Assembly (NCBI GenBank): GCA_038502055.1
Contig: JAXRKN010000044.1
Span: forward strand, 5,542,001-5,606,000
Source of the DNA: Tanytarsus gracilentus
Lineage: Eukaryota; Arthropoda; Insecta; Diptera; Chironomidae
Reading direction: 5' to 3'
Length of the DNA: 64,000 nt
Position numbers and translations under genes: made by a program. The notes below the pieces were generated by a model that saw only the letters and a program-made list of their open reading frames with translations, searched no databases and was not told the DNA's origin. This document shows, one piece after another, positions 40,051 to 53,631 of the stretch. Position 1 is the first letter of the stretch. Every line of letters starts with the position of its first letter.

Positions 40051-40199
40051 TAAGGTGCGAAATTTTTTGGGGAAACGAGAGAAATTTTAAAGTGAGTTTG
40101 AATTTTATTTAATTTTGCAATTTTCAACATTATGAACTAATTAATAGTTTTATGAATTAAAAATTTATTCTTAAAAAATCCAAAGTTATTCGCCCCTTG
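40051..40199. repeat. Possible hairpin-ended repeat
   Basis: It begins TAAGGTGCGAAATTT and ends TATTCGCCCCTTG, giving imperfect inverted ends (AAGG-TGCGAA/TTCGCCCCTT) around an AT-rich centre. Confidence 0.45.
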
Positions 40200-41318
40200 A
40201 TTGAATTCCATTCAATATTTTCCACCTCAAACGTTCAATATTTGTGCAATTTATTGCAGCCGAAGAAAATCTGTTTACACTCGAAACATTGATAAATTAT
40301 TTTAATTCGATGATTAAACATTTTAACCATGAACTTCGTATTTAAACATAATTTGAAAAATAAACAGAAAATGATCCTGAGCATACACAAGTCTATTAAG
40401 TAAAATATACATGCGGAGGTATAATAAAAAAAAGGGGAGAAAGAGATGACAGCGAATTTATGGTCTTTTATGTCACAATTGATTATGTTGTTGAAAGACA
40501 AGAAAATCTCTTTCTCTCCTCTATTTTAATAATTTCAATCAATAACAAGATTTAAAACCTTCTTTTCGTTAATTTCTTATAGCATGCAAAGTCGCTCTTT
40601 CTCAGGACTGAAGCGAACGAGAAGAAAAAAATCATCATAAAGTCATAAAAAAAGACAGAGCGATTCGAATTGATGTTGTCTGATCTCTTCAGTTATTTCC
40701 GAATATGCGAGGATGGGGAGATTTTGAGTGTTACGTGATTACATGAATTTATCAAGAGTTTTAAAGAAAAAGTTCTCGTAACAACAAAATCATCCCCATC
40801 ATGATGGTGTGAAGCTGACCATTTATGATATTATTCACGAATGACGAATGATCTTATCCAATCCATCTGGAGCTGCTCGCATGGCAATAAATGTTATACA
40901 TTGTGCAATAAAATCCTAAATACATGGTAAACAAGAGAGAAACAAAATTTTTATATCATATAGAGTTTGTGAGTGTTATAAATTAATAAAAATATGAGAA
41001 AGAAAACAAGACAAAATAAGAACCAGATTTATTGCAGTCGAGGCTAAAATTTTACTTCTCTTTGAGTAAACGAACTGAAATTATGACTTGATTATGCTTT
41101 AATTTGTATGAACAGTGGGCCTCGTTTAAAGATTTAGACACAACCAGGGCAATAATGTTTGATATTAAACTTTATATGGCATGCCATTTATATGAACACA
41201 TACCAGGATGTCGAAATTCTTACACAATAATTATTGATGAGAGTGAGAAAAAATCCTTTTATTGAATTTGTTTATTCTTGAAGAAAAAAAAGCATGAAAA
41301 ATTCTCAAATGATGTGAA

Positions 41319-41421
41319 CAAGGGATGGAGACTTAGAAAATATTAAAAATCACTCGATAAATTTTTTAAACTTTGCAAAAATAAAATTTATTTATTTTTA
41401 TTTCAAAAATTTCCCACCTTG
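41319..41421. repeat. Hairpin-ended MITE-like repeat
   Basis: It begins CAAGGGATGGAGACTTAG and ends AAAATTTCCCACCTTG; the right end's reverse complement is CAAGGTGGGAAATTTT. About 103 bp, AT-rich centre. Confidence 0.5.
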
Positions 41422-42161
41422 CATATTTCAATTTATTGCTTGTAAAAATTTTCTTGGGAAGTTCGATGCTGAATGAATGGGGTGATAAAAATCACACACA
41501 AAAAAATAATAGAATTATGATATTATTATGGCTTGTTATACAAATTGAATGCCATTGTTCCAGATCAAACTTGATCGAATATAAAAAAGAGTTCTTATTA
41601 AATTTAGTTTTCTAAAGAAAAATTTATAACTGCAACAAGTCTTAATTCTTTTGATCTTCATAAGATTTTTTTCCTTTTGAAAATTTAATTTAACTTTTTT
41701 TACAATCCGAGAAGAGAAAAAAAAATCTTCCAAGTACAGAATTGTAAAAAGTGCCTTGAATTGAAATGAAAAACTAAATCATAACAAATTATCGAACTCA
41801 TGTGAGAAATTTTTCTCAAGAATTTAAATCTGTGAATTTCCTCTCGTCTCTGTATACCAACAATAAACAAAAGCAAGCTTAATAAATTCAAAACAGAGCA
41901 ATCAGAGTGGATGTAAAGATTGAATGAAACTCTTTTTTTTGCGGCACTTACAAAAAGAGACAAAAGGAAAAAATTAAAGCATTTTCATAGAGGAACATGA
42001 GATCGAGTAGCAAACAGCAGAAGATGAAGCGAGAGAGAGAGAAAGATCATTGATGCCCCCAACAATTGACTTTCATTAATAATCGAATTGAAACTGAAGA
42101 AAATTTTCTTTTGTCGCATTTCTTTAACAAATTGAATTACTGGTTACAACTTGGCAATTTA

Positions 42162-42300
42162 TTGAGGGTGAGCGTCCCTAAGTTTGAGATTTTTGTGAGT
42201 AAATTTAAAAATTAATTGAGTTAATTTTTTTCTTTTAATTTTAAAATTTTTATTTTATAAATTTAACACCATCTAAAGTAAGGTTCAATTACCCTCCTCA
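42162..42300. repeat. Possible hairpin-ended repeat
   Basis: It begins TTGAGGGTGAGCGTCCCTAAG and ends AATTACCCTCCTCA. The outermost bases are imperfect inverted repeats; it is a divergent member at best. Confidence 0.35.
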
Positions 42301-43927
42301 TGTTCATACAACCCAAAGAATTCATTCATGAATGTATAATTTATAAATTGTAACAACTTTTTTGTTATATTTATGATCCGCCACTTCAAATGAATATTTC
42401 CGAAATCCGATTTATGAATTAATTGTGATCTGTAGCTATGGAAAAGTAAGAAGAAGGAAAAACAACGGGAAATCATGCCAATATCTATTGCCTCACTTCA
42501 TATTCATATTCAATAATATTTAACAAGCTCTCGACACCAGCTGCACGTGTCCTTTCTATGGAAAGGCACCAGATTGTGATAAAAAACATCATCATTATGT
42601 TTTCATGTGTTTATGAGGAAATATTTTCGCAGTTTATAAAAGAGTGACACGTGCATCGATGAATATAATCAGCATGCGTGTTGGTGTGAATAACGTTAAA
42701 TTTACTTCTTCCGTCTATAAGTCTTTAACCTTTCAAAATTAAATTTTTAAAAACTTTTGATTCATTTCTTTTTATCTCCAATTCCGTCAGTGTCTTTAAC
42801 CTTTCACTTTAATCGTCGTCGCTCGTGTTAACAAGAACATTTTTCAAAATTAATTTCTTTCGCTTCTCTTCTCATTTTATGAGCGCTGAGTGCAGTCGAA
42901 AGAAATTATATTTTTTGGTGTGGTGCAAGGGAGTTAAGTTCGTAGGCGTTAATTAACACCAATTAGTTTGTGTTACTACATTAACAATATGTTATGAAAC
43001 AATTTCTCGGAGTGGAAGAAGCCAATTTTGAAATAAATGAAGTGTGAACGCATTTCACAGAGTGACTCGACGCTGAAAACATTCTCTTCCAATTAATGTC
43101 CCGCATTTTTGACGCACTTTTTTCCTTGCACTTGGACGAAAAAAAAACAATAAAAATATTTATATTCGACTCATTAAGTTTTTTTTTGGTAACAATGACG
43201 TTGTAAATTTTCTTAATTTTTTTCGGCTCTAATTCAATAAAATTTGAGCTCTCTTTCGTACTTAACACCCTCATCAAAAACACTAATCATACTTCTCTCT
43301 TTTAATGACTTAACAAGAGCAGCGAGTTGTTCTCGAGCATCGTTAACATATGTTTTTAATTCGTAACGGATGAGTTTATGATGATTTAAACCTTATTGCG
43401 ATTGAGAGAAAGGATACAGTGAGAATTTACAACAAAAAATAAGTCGAAATCTTTAAAAAGCAATTTTTCACCCATCTAGCATCAACCTCAAGGCGACTTC
43501 CAACTCAAGTCCCCAAACACATTATGTGTGACTTTTTTTGAGAAAGCCAGTGAGCCTAAAGTTTTCCCTGTCACTCAGCATGCAAGATTTCACCAGAAAC
43601 GATGTCTAAATTTTTTTTTCGATACCTGTTTGGATCGTTCGTAATCATCGTTTTGAAAACAAACATGAGAGTATCGCATGGAATATGAGAATTGAAGGAA
43701 GGTATTTTGACATGTGAAATACAAATTAAAATCTACGCGATTTCACGTCATGCTGTGATGAAAATAAAATGCTACAATCACTCAATTCTAATAGGGTCCA
43801 CATGATGCTCAGTCGAGGCTGAAATGGGAAAGAAAGAAGTTGTTACCTCGATATGGCACGTTTGCTCATTATTTTCTTCTACTATAACCGAATCATTATT
43901 TTCCACTCTCATCATACACACAATAAA

Positions 43928-44034
43928 TCAAGGGGTGGGACGCTTGAATTATTAAAAATATTACATTTAGGAATTTTAAACATTTTTATAATCTAAATTT
44001 TTAAATTTTCATATCACTGAGTGTCCAACCCCTC
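43928..44034. repeat. Hairpin-ended MITE-like repeat, clear copy
   Basis: The left end TCAAGGGGTGGGACGCTTGA faces a right end whose reverse complement is TGAGGGGTTGGACACTCAG. The unit is about 107 bp with an A/T centre. It is one of the best-preserved members. Confidence 0.6.
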
Positions 44035-45799
44035 AAATTTAACATCATAAAAAACTGAGTGAAACTGTTTCCATTTCACTTAATTGAACTAATCCTTCGT
44101 GCGCATTTGTGTGCTGTTGCCATTCGGCATTTCATAAAATATGTTTGGTTAAATTTAGCATTTCAAACTCCGACGAGACACACAGCCGAGAGTGAGAGAG
44201 AGAAGCGGGTCGGGCGAGATGATAAGATGTCCTGCTGTGATCAAATATAAACACATAATTATGGGCATAACAATTTCATTTAAAATCTCTCACATGAGCG
44301 AGAAAAAGATTTTTTTTTCATATTTTGAGCGACGCGCGTGATTTATGAGAATTTATTTTTGTGCTCTCGAAAACAATTCAGTGGACAGTTTCAAAGACGT
44401 ATCTAATTAAAATTATTCGAGAGGGATAAAATGAAATTGTGTCATTTATGATGGTATAGAGTCAACTACTGACTTTTTATTATATCTACCCGTACAATAT
44501 TGTCTTCATCATCTTATACGACTTGAATTGTAAACTCGAAGAAAAGAAATAAATTAAATTAAATTCTTTGTTGGTCAATATTGACCTTTTTGTTGGAAGT
44601 CGTTTCGTTAAAGCATAAAATATGAATTGAGTGACGCGATGAATATTTTTCAATTAAAGTGATTTTAATAAAATTAACTCTAATAAAAAATTCCTTAAAG
44701 ATTTTCCAAATTAACTTTTTTTTTATTGAAACATCAATCAAGACCTGATCGATTACATAAATGTGAATATTCAATAGTCACCATGTGCTCTTGTTATGAA
44801 CATGAATTTTTCAATTATAAGTTAACGAGATACAAATGACCTGAAGCCAGCTCAAAGAGTTTGTTTTCTCAAGACGACAATGACTTTTCATAAAAATTCA
44901 TTCGAAAATTGTGATTAATCGCTTTTGAATGATGATGTAGATTTTTAACCCTGAAATGTGCTTTAGTGATTATTAAATTAAAACTTTGTGGACATGCCAG
45001 TTTATACGGAAAATTGATTTTCATCGTAAGTCCATGACCACAACCTCAAGGATGCACCAGCGAGGGAGAGAAAAGAACATTAACGAGAGCGATAATGACA
45101 TGCAAAAGGACCTTGAGGAAAGCGAACAAGGAAGAGGCACTGCAGAGCGTAAACATTGTGGTGAAATTCTTCGAAGTATGTGCCACACATTTTTCTGGTT
45201 TCCATTCTCATCGTGTTAGAGGGGCTTAACTGGTAATTAGTCGATTTATTGCTTCTTAGAACACAGTCGACACCATTAAAGGGACAAATTAAGTTTAATA
45301 TGCACCATAACGCATCCCTTTAAAGCATCACAAATCATCGTACGGCAAAATTTTCAGTTTTTTTCTACCATATGCACTTTATCAAAAAAATATAAGAGAG
45401 AGTCTTATCGTGCCACTGAAATGATGTAATTTCATCCTCATTTTCCCTTCATTAAAACATTTTTTTATGAAGTGCATTGCGGCAAATATAAAAAGTCATA
45501 AAAATGTGATGCGGTTTGTCACTTTTTTTCCAATGCCCTTATTTATAATCCCAATGCGATTAATTTGCTCGCCACAACTTATGGAAAAATATTTATGATG
45601 GTGGAAAATCTCGAATTTCAACTACTGAATATTGAGACACTGCAACATGAACCGAAAAGTAAATATTTTAATTGACTAGAAATATTTCATGCAATAGCAA
45701 CTGAATAATATTCAGACAAATCCATAAAAAAATAATAAGCAATTTTAATGATGACTTTTAATTATTCTCTTAACGAATTTTTCTTCACCACCATGAACA

Positions 45800-45817
45800 G
45801 ACACACACACACACACA
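45800..45817. repeat. Short (CA)n microsatellite
   Basis: About nine uninterrupted AC dinucleotides in otherwise unremarkable intergenic sequence. Confidence 0.85.
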
Positions 45818-48800
45818 AACATTATGAGGCATTATTATTGTGATTATGGGTCTGTTGTAAATTCGTTACACCCGAGAGCAGAGAAAATTCTTTGTGTGTT
45901 CTATGCTAAGTTGTAGGAGACAAATTTCGCATTGAGCGTAAAAAACTGATTTTTGTATTCGACAAAAAAGTCACCCAACACGAAGCTTCTATAGAGAAAA
46001 AGTAATTGTTGATAATTTGCATCACTTAATCCCATTATTGACTTCTATTTTTTGCTGAGTTGCTCCTTAAACTGAAATTCTAAAGAAATCTTAATTAGGC
46101 ATGAAAAGCAAAAAATTCATTTTTTGATTAAGGCAAAAAAAGTTATTTTTATTTATTTTCACCATTGATCATCAAAATATTTTATCAACTGCATGCTGAA
46201 TGTTGTCCACATCTGCTGAAATTTGATTGACGAATAGGGAGCAAAGAGGGAAGAAGAAGAGGAAATAAATTTTTTTGATTAGAAGGCGGGACCAAAAATT
46301 ACACATCTCTCACCCTTTTCATTTGTATTTTACCTAGCTAATTTAATGCTGATTATTTTTTTGAGACGTATTTATGGAATGATGTTTGATTTAATATTGT
46401 TAAAATATTTTTGTGATATCACTGAACAGTTTTTTGAGTCAATTAGTAATTTTCAAAAATTTACTCAAGCTGGTATGGGTTGTGCGCATAGTCAGTGAAG
46501 TCATACTGCTTTTCATGATGAAGAGAAAATTCTCAAAAGTCATAGGGTGTTTCGTTATCAATGTTAAGTGACCAATATTTAATGAATATTCCGAAAATTG
46601 AATTAAATGATGTGAAATTCCGAAATTTAAAAAAAATGACAAGGGGCCATGACTTGTTAAAAAGTTTGCCCTTTAAAAATGAATCAAAAAATATTTAATA
46701 AAACTAAAAAATTCATTTCTGAAAATTTCTGGCAGACTTCATGTATCCACTTAAAACTTTCCACGAATCTCTCAAGACCTCACCTCACATAATAGCCTCG
46801 ATTATTGACTTGTGAATCTGATAATCGCTTTCGGAGGTTGATATGTTTTCCCTTCATCTTCTTTTAATTCCACTGATTCGTATAAAAATATAGAAAAATA
46901 TCATTTTACATCTTAAATGAAGTATCAATTAATAAACTGTTATCGTGCTCATCAAACTTAATCGAATTTTGAATGTTTCTCGCTTTATGTTGTTCTCTCT
47001 TTCTCACTCGATGTGTGTCTTACATACGCGTTAGAAGTAAACCGAAAAAGCCTTCTCATGCTGTGATTTCGCTTTTGATCTTTCTCTCACTCTTGTATGA
47101 TGATGATTGTCATTTTCATTTTGAAAGCTTTAATATTTTAATTTATCGACGAGGGGCAAAATACTCAATTTCTCAAATTGTTCTGCAATACTCTTGAATA
47201 ATTTTTTTAAATTTCTCAAATCTAAATGTTAGAATCTAAAAATATTTGAAAATTAAAAAAAATGTCCAGAGTTTCCTTCCCCTCATCATCGTTCAACTCT
47301 TCTTCTTTTCTCGCATATTGTTGTGCCAAACCATACCTGAAAATAGCCAATTGAAAATATTTTTGATGAGCAGCAGCACTTAATGTTACCACACATATGC
47401 ATTTCGATATGTCTAACAAGATGAGCAATGAATCGACACAAAATTGCAATACAAAAGAAAATCAATTTAAGAAATTGAACGCGTTTTTAATATCAGCCGA
47501 CCTATCTCAATCGGAGTAATGACACACAATCCCGCAATGAAAAGAGAGAAGATGAGTTGGGACAGCGTTCATGAAAAGATGATATTTATTCGTTTGGGTG
47601 AATGGTTGAGTCTTAGTGGAAATTTCTTGACAAAATTAATTAACAGAAGGATGCAAAAAAATATTTGTCGAGTCTTTTTCATTTGATTTTTTTGATCGTC
47701 GTCGGAGGTCCATTGTCAGAAATTATTTTTAATTGATCTCACCCAATTTCGACCCTCAATGAATTCATCAACACGAGAAAGCAAGACGAAAACATGAAAA
47801 GAGTAAAAACATCATCTTCAAATCGGATTCCCATGAAACATGATGAATATGATTGCCATCATGCAAGCAACATCTGAAGAGAATATGTTATGATGCTAAT
47901 TTAATATGTTGTTATTGAAATGAGTTGTTTATTAACAGCGGAATATAGAAAGGAGAGGAAAAACATCTTAAGTGATACATCAACGGAGATTGCTCAATTC
48001 ATTTCTTTCTTTTTTCTCCATTAAGCTCAATCTCATGCGATACACAATCGCCTTTATGTCTGAGGAGAACGCGAAAGATTGAGAGAGAGAAAAATCATAT
48101 ATTTTTTTTTCGTGAATGGCATAAAATTGATTGATAAGCGATTTGTGAGAGAAACATTAAGTATATCATGTCAAAATCATTTCAAATGACTCATCTTTGT
48201 TATTAAGGCAGTGAAAATATTTCTCAATTTCACACCTTTGAATTTAAGTGAAAGGATATTGATAGGTGTATCGTGTAACTAGAAGAGTCTTAATGAGTTC
48301 AAGAATTATTTTTCGGTTCGTTGAAATCTTGAGTAGTTTTAATTAAAATTTAGGAGTAAGCAGAATTTATTATCTAATATTTTCAAATTTTGGTGAATTT
48401 TAATTTTTTTACAATTAAATTTTTATAAATCACAAACTTGTGCAAAATATTGCTTATGAAATTTATTTAATTTTTAATTTAGTAGATAAATTTAAATTAA
48501 TACAAAATTTTAAAGAATCACAAAAACATTCAATGTCATAACAAAAATTACCTGACACCCCTTTAACTATTTTATGAAATTAATTATTTCCCAAAACAAA
48601 TGACTCAATCCATTAAAAATAGCTTTGAATAACTTCCGAAAAACATCAAAAAAATTGTTGTGACAATTAAAGAATTTACAGGCAGTCACAAAGACATTCG
48701 CATAATGTTCAAAGGTCGTTATAAACAGCAATAAAATCTTGTTTGTAAAAATTATATGAGTCAGTTGTCAATTTTGAGCATAAAATATGTAAAAAAAGAA

Positions 48801-49058
48801 TAAATAAAAATTTCATTGACAAATTTTCGAGAGAAAAGCGATAAGCCGGCTGTGAGCTATGAACATTTACTTTGTTTGTATACAAAATCATTTGACGATT
48901 ATCAGCGACCGTATGGGGGACGGAGAAACACTTGTAGAATACAAAATTTTTGCGTAAAATAAAAAAAATTCTCTCGACTCATTTGCGAGCATAAAGAATG
49001 AAATTTAAGAGTCGATTGGAGTCAGTCGAGTGAGAAACGTCGAGGATTAAAGTTTTAC

Positions 49059-52000
49059 ATGATGATAACAAGACAGAAATTAGTTTTTTATTTTATTGTA
49101 ATGTGCTCACTAATTATTAAAGATGCTGAGAGTGCGGGAGCTATTGATGATTGTAAAAAAATTGATAATCAAAAGTTCAAAGGCGCGTATATGAAAATTA
49201 CAAGCTTCACTAATTAAAAATTGCTTTATTTACATTTTATGGATTGTCAACGGTTGTGAGGAAAAAATAATATTTTTTTGTTGTGATTTATTTTGGCTAA
49301 TTAGATTAGTTTGAGTTTTTGAAATGCGCAAAAAAATTAATTAATAAAAAATAATTAATGAAGTGAAGTTTTTATTTTAAATTAACAATTTATGAAATAA
49401 AAATTAAAATTATGAACCAACGTGATTATGACTCAATTAAATTACTCGGAAGAACTTTTCACTTCCTTATAAATAATTAAATAAAAAGACGTCATTAATT
49501 TTTTGATATTCTCATTTAAAATCTATTTACCATGATTAATTTTTAAAAATTTCTATCAAACAGAAATCTTCCAATTTTCCTACAAAGGAGGTCAAAAAGG
49601 ACTTCAGGTCAACATCCCATTCGTTGGAAATACGCCAAAGTTTAAAATTGATAAATGCGACTTTCAACTTATTGATGGAAAGTACTTTATGCCGGGTCGA
49701 ACGAATTTCATTCGAATGCAGCAGAGAAATAAACTCAACAATCTTCAGCCCTGCACAAAATACAAAATTGAGCTGAAAATTAAAAATTTGGCCACCAAGA
49801 CGGATTTAATGTATGAAAATTTCGTGACGACAAAACCTGAAGGCAGCATGGCACTCGAAATTGTTGCTGAAAATGTCACTGACACATCCGTGAACTTTAC
49901 GACAAAGTCTGTCTCGGCAGATGCATGTTTTGTGCGATTTCATTTGAGCGTGAAAAATGACTTGAAAGAATTAATTTTTGATAATTCTACGATTGACGAA
50001 AAAATTGTAAATTTGCCAAATTTGTCGCCATCAAAAACTTACACAGCTCAAATTTTTGCATTCGATGATAAAGGAAGTAAAATCACGACAAATATCGTAA
50101 ATTTTAAAACAAAATCGAGCGACAATTGCAATGAGATTGACCCAAATATATCGATCAACATCAAAAATATCACAAGTGACGCAGTGAGTCTTAAATGGAC
50201 ATCAGATTCACCCGAAAACATTTACAACATCGAAATTCTCGACAAAATAGGAAATTCAATATTCAACAGCAAATTTTCTAATAACTCAGCGACCATCGAC
50301 AACCTAAAAGCGTGTTGCGACTACAATGTTCGGCTTTCCATACCATGTGCGACAAAAACAGTAACAAAAAATTTTCAAACACTTAAGAGCAGACCGGGAG
50401 AAGTTCGAGACATTCATTTCGATTCAAATCACACACATTCTATGATATCATGGACAGCGCCTGACACAAATTTTGAGTGTGTGATTAACTACATGGTTGA
50501 GGTGGGAAAGCAAAAGGTGAGAAATGTTTTTGATAACTTTTGAGTGAGTTTTAGAATTTTTGACTTAGCAAAATATTTTGATGACGTTAAAAAATAATTT
50601 TTAATTTTGACAAACCTAGATTAAATCCTTGGATTTATTTTTAATCTTCCGATTAATTTTAAATTCTCGCGAATAACCTAGAAAATGTTTTAAAAAATTT
50701 AAAAATTTAAAAATTTCAATAGGTAACCGTTGACAAGCAAAAAACATCTATAACCCTTTCAAAACTGCCATACTCGATGAAACTTCCAGTTCACGTAAAT
50801 GTAAATTGGGACACGTCGAATGAGACGGTAGTAAAATCTTCAGAATTCGAACACATTGATTTTGACAAGTTTATCGTTGATAACATCGCCGAATTTCGAT
50901 TGAGTCCAACTGAACTTCAACTTCGATGGTCAAATTCAATTGAAATCATCAAAGAATTTCAAGTTTTTCACGATGGAAAAATGTTCACATCAGATCAAAC
51001 GCTTATCAACTTAGAAATTGATGCATGCAGAAAAAATTATACAGTGATGATCAGATGCGTTTCGAATGGCGGAAATTTTGGTCCGAATGTTTCTTATCAC
51101 ACTAACCTCGATGATGATTCAGTTCCACTAAGTGCAATATCTGACACAGCTTTCTCGTTCACGCAAACAAATGAGAAATTGCTGATATCGTGGATTCCTA
51201 ATATGAAAGAGGCGCCATGCATTAATCACTACAATGTGCTATTAAATGATCAGAATTTTAAAACCGATCAACCCAACACCGTGTTGAATGATTTTCTACC
51301 ATGCATAACCTATAGAATTCAAGTAACGCCGATAGCGGAAACAGGCACGAGAGGCGAGACCACAAATTATGAATTTACAACGAATGTTATAGGTAAGAAT
51401 TGCTTTTTTAACGACAAGGGATGAATAATTTTAATTTTTTTAAAAAATTCTAAAAAATCAAAAATTTAAAACTAAATTTTATTTTTAAAAAAATAAAATT
51501 AAATTTCTATCCCTTGACCGCTCATTTGGTATTTTACTCAACAATTTCCTTTGAAAATATTTTTTAGCACCCAAAGCACCATCGAAACCTGAAATGATCA
51601 AAAACGGAAATCATGAATTCAAAATATCGACAACATTGTCGCACGAGGACAAATATTGCATATCACTTTCACCTACTTTCGTCATATTCGAATGCAATGG
51701 AAAACGAGTGGAGGAGAAAATTGAGGGCGATAAAGCGAGTCATGCTGCGGTCATTCCTAATTTAAAGCCAAATACTGATTATAAGTGCACTGCATTCGTG
51801 AGAAATTCTGAAGGCATTTCTGCAGTTAGTGAACCAGGAAGATTCAAAACTTTGGAGGATTGTAAGTACCTTAAATTATTTCTTCAACTTCTGCTGATTT
51901 TTATTGTTTTTTGTTTGTAAAGATTACTAAAAATGTATTGTATTAATTTTAATTGAAGAAAGTGACTTAAAAAAATTATAAAATTTTTGATGCTAGTTTT

Positions 52001-53631
52001 TAAATATTAAATTATTAAATCTATCTTTCTCACTCTGAGTTATTAAAAAAATCAATTTTTTGCGTTTAGACAAAAATAAAAATTTAAATGAAAAACTAAA
52101 TTTTCCTCTTAAATTAAATTTATCAAAAAAAATCTTTAAAATTTTTCTTAATTTAAAACTAATGAATTTATCAATTTTTATTTTAGCGCCTCAAGCACCA
52201 GCAAATATTAATTACCAAATCAATTCTGACAACACAGTCAACATAAGTTGGTCACCTGACAACTCCTCAAGCTACATCGTGTATAATTTACATCTAACAC
52301 TCAAAAGAAATATTTACGAGCAGCCTGAAAATTGCTCTAAAGTTCTTCAATATCGAACAGTGAACACAACTGAAAGTCACTATTTGTTCCGTGATCTTGC
52401 TGCATTTGTTGAATACACGTTGAATATTTATGCCATCAATGGAAATGGAAGAAGCAATGCCAGTAAAGAAATTCCAATTTTTACAAATCCTTCGCCATCA
52501 TCTCAAGTGAGAGACATCGAACTTAATTTCAATAAAATTCCGAATTCATTATCAGCTGTGTTAAAATGGAAGTCACCATGCAATATGAACGGAAAATTTT
52601 CATTTTATTTGGTGTCAGTGAAAGGAAGCCGAAAAGGATGTGAATCAGTGAATGAAATTTTAGCTAGTCAAGGAAACGAAATTGAGCTCAAAAATATAAA
52701 ACCAGGATTTAAATATGAAGTCGAGATTCAAGCTAAAGTTCACAAATTCGCGGAGAGCGGCGAAATTATTGGCGAATCTGCTAAATTTTCTTTCGTCGCT
52801 CCTTCAGAAAGTGAGTCAAAAAAACTATTTTTATTTTATTTTCAACATTTTTGATTTTTTAGTTCCGCTCGAAAAAGATCTTGAAGACTGGACGAATTCA
52901 TTTACATCCTCTGTAGATCCAAAAAACATTGAAATTTTACTAAAAAGAAGAATTTTTGTGTCATCAATTGGCGACATAACAGGAATCGCATTTATGATAT
53001 TTTTGGCAGTGAGTTTTAAACTTTCAAAAAATAATTAAAAATAAAATTAAAATTTTAGAACTGCCCCGACCTACCTCAACCATCATTCGGTTATGTCTCC
53101 GAGCACAACTTTAAACTTCCGCCTGCATCATCTCAGAATCTTCTTAATTGCTCTCAACTCTATCAGCAAACTGAAATCTTGCAGAACAAAATCACTCATG
53201 ACAATGAAAGTGATTCATCTTCGAATTTGGATGCTTTCAATATTTTGTATGTGCTGGGTGATGAGAAGTGTGACATGAAAACAAACAAATCATATTGTAA
53301 CGGTCCCTTACTCGTTGGTGTTGAGTATGGCTTGATGGCAAGACTTTTCACTGCTGACGCATTTCGAGACACTTTGCCGATTTATTTTAGAACTAAATAC
53401 GAAGACTCACCTCTGATGTCACCAATGATTTTAGTTGCAGGATCGTTGAGTACATTAATTCTTATCTCAATCGTTATTTGTCTTTGCTGTTGGTGCAGTT
53501 TAAAGAAACAGAAAAAATTCAAGAAGAAAAAAGAAACGGCGGAAACTGTCGATAATTTACTCTCATTTACTTCTTATTGTGTCATTGATAAAAATCCAGT
53601 TCCACGTGGTCAATTTGATCATTTGCTCTAG
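49059..53631 (+). CDS. Fibronectin-III receptor like Ptp10D/R3 RPTP, without phosphatase domain
   Basis: Exons 2-7 join in frame: 49564-50516, 50723-51392, 51568-51861, 52187-52810, 52863-53008, 53059-53631 (about 1086 aa). Exon 1 probably holds ATG 49059 and a signal peptide (MMITRQKLVFYFIVMCSLII); its donor is unresolved, since the visible GT sites do not give a clean junction. The ectodomain is several (perhaps eight or nine) FN3-like repeats; exons 4 and 5 are flanked by phase-1 introns, usual for FN3 modules. The membrane-proximal Y-C-N-G-P-L then F-T-A-D-x-F-x-D-T matches class R3 receptor tyrosine phosphatases such as Ptp10D. A transmembrane segment (about 53425-53500) and a Lys-rich stop-transfer follow. 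The tail ends at NPVPRGQFDHLL, the point where R3 proteins enter the phosphatase domain, and the rest of the window has no catalytic sequence. Likely a cell-surface adhesion or decoy receptor. AATAAA lies at 53720. Confidence 0.8.
51415..51516. repeat. Hairpin-ended repeat inside an intron of the receptor gene
   Basis: CAAGGGATGAATAATTT at the left faces AAATTTCTATCCCTTG at the right, whose reverse complement is CAAGGGATAGAAATTT. The 102 bp unit fills most of the intron between exons 3 and 4. Confidence 0.55.
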
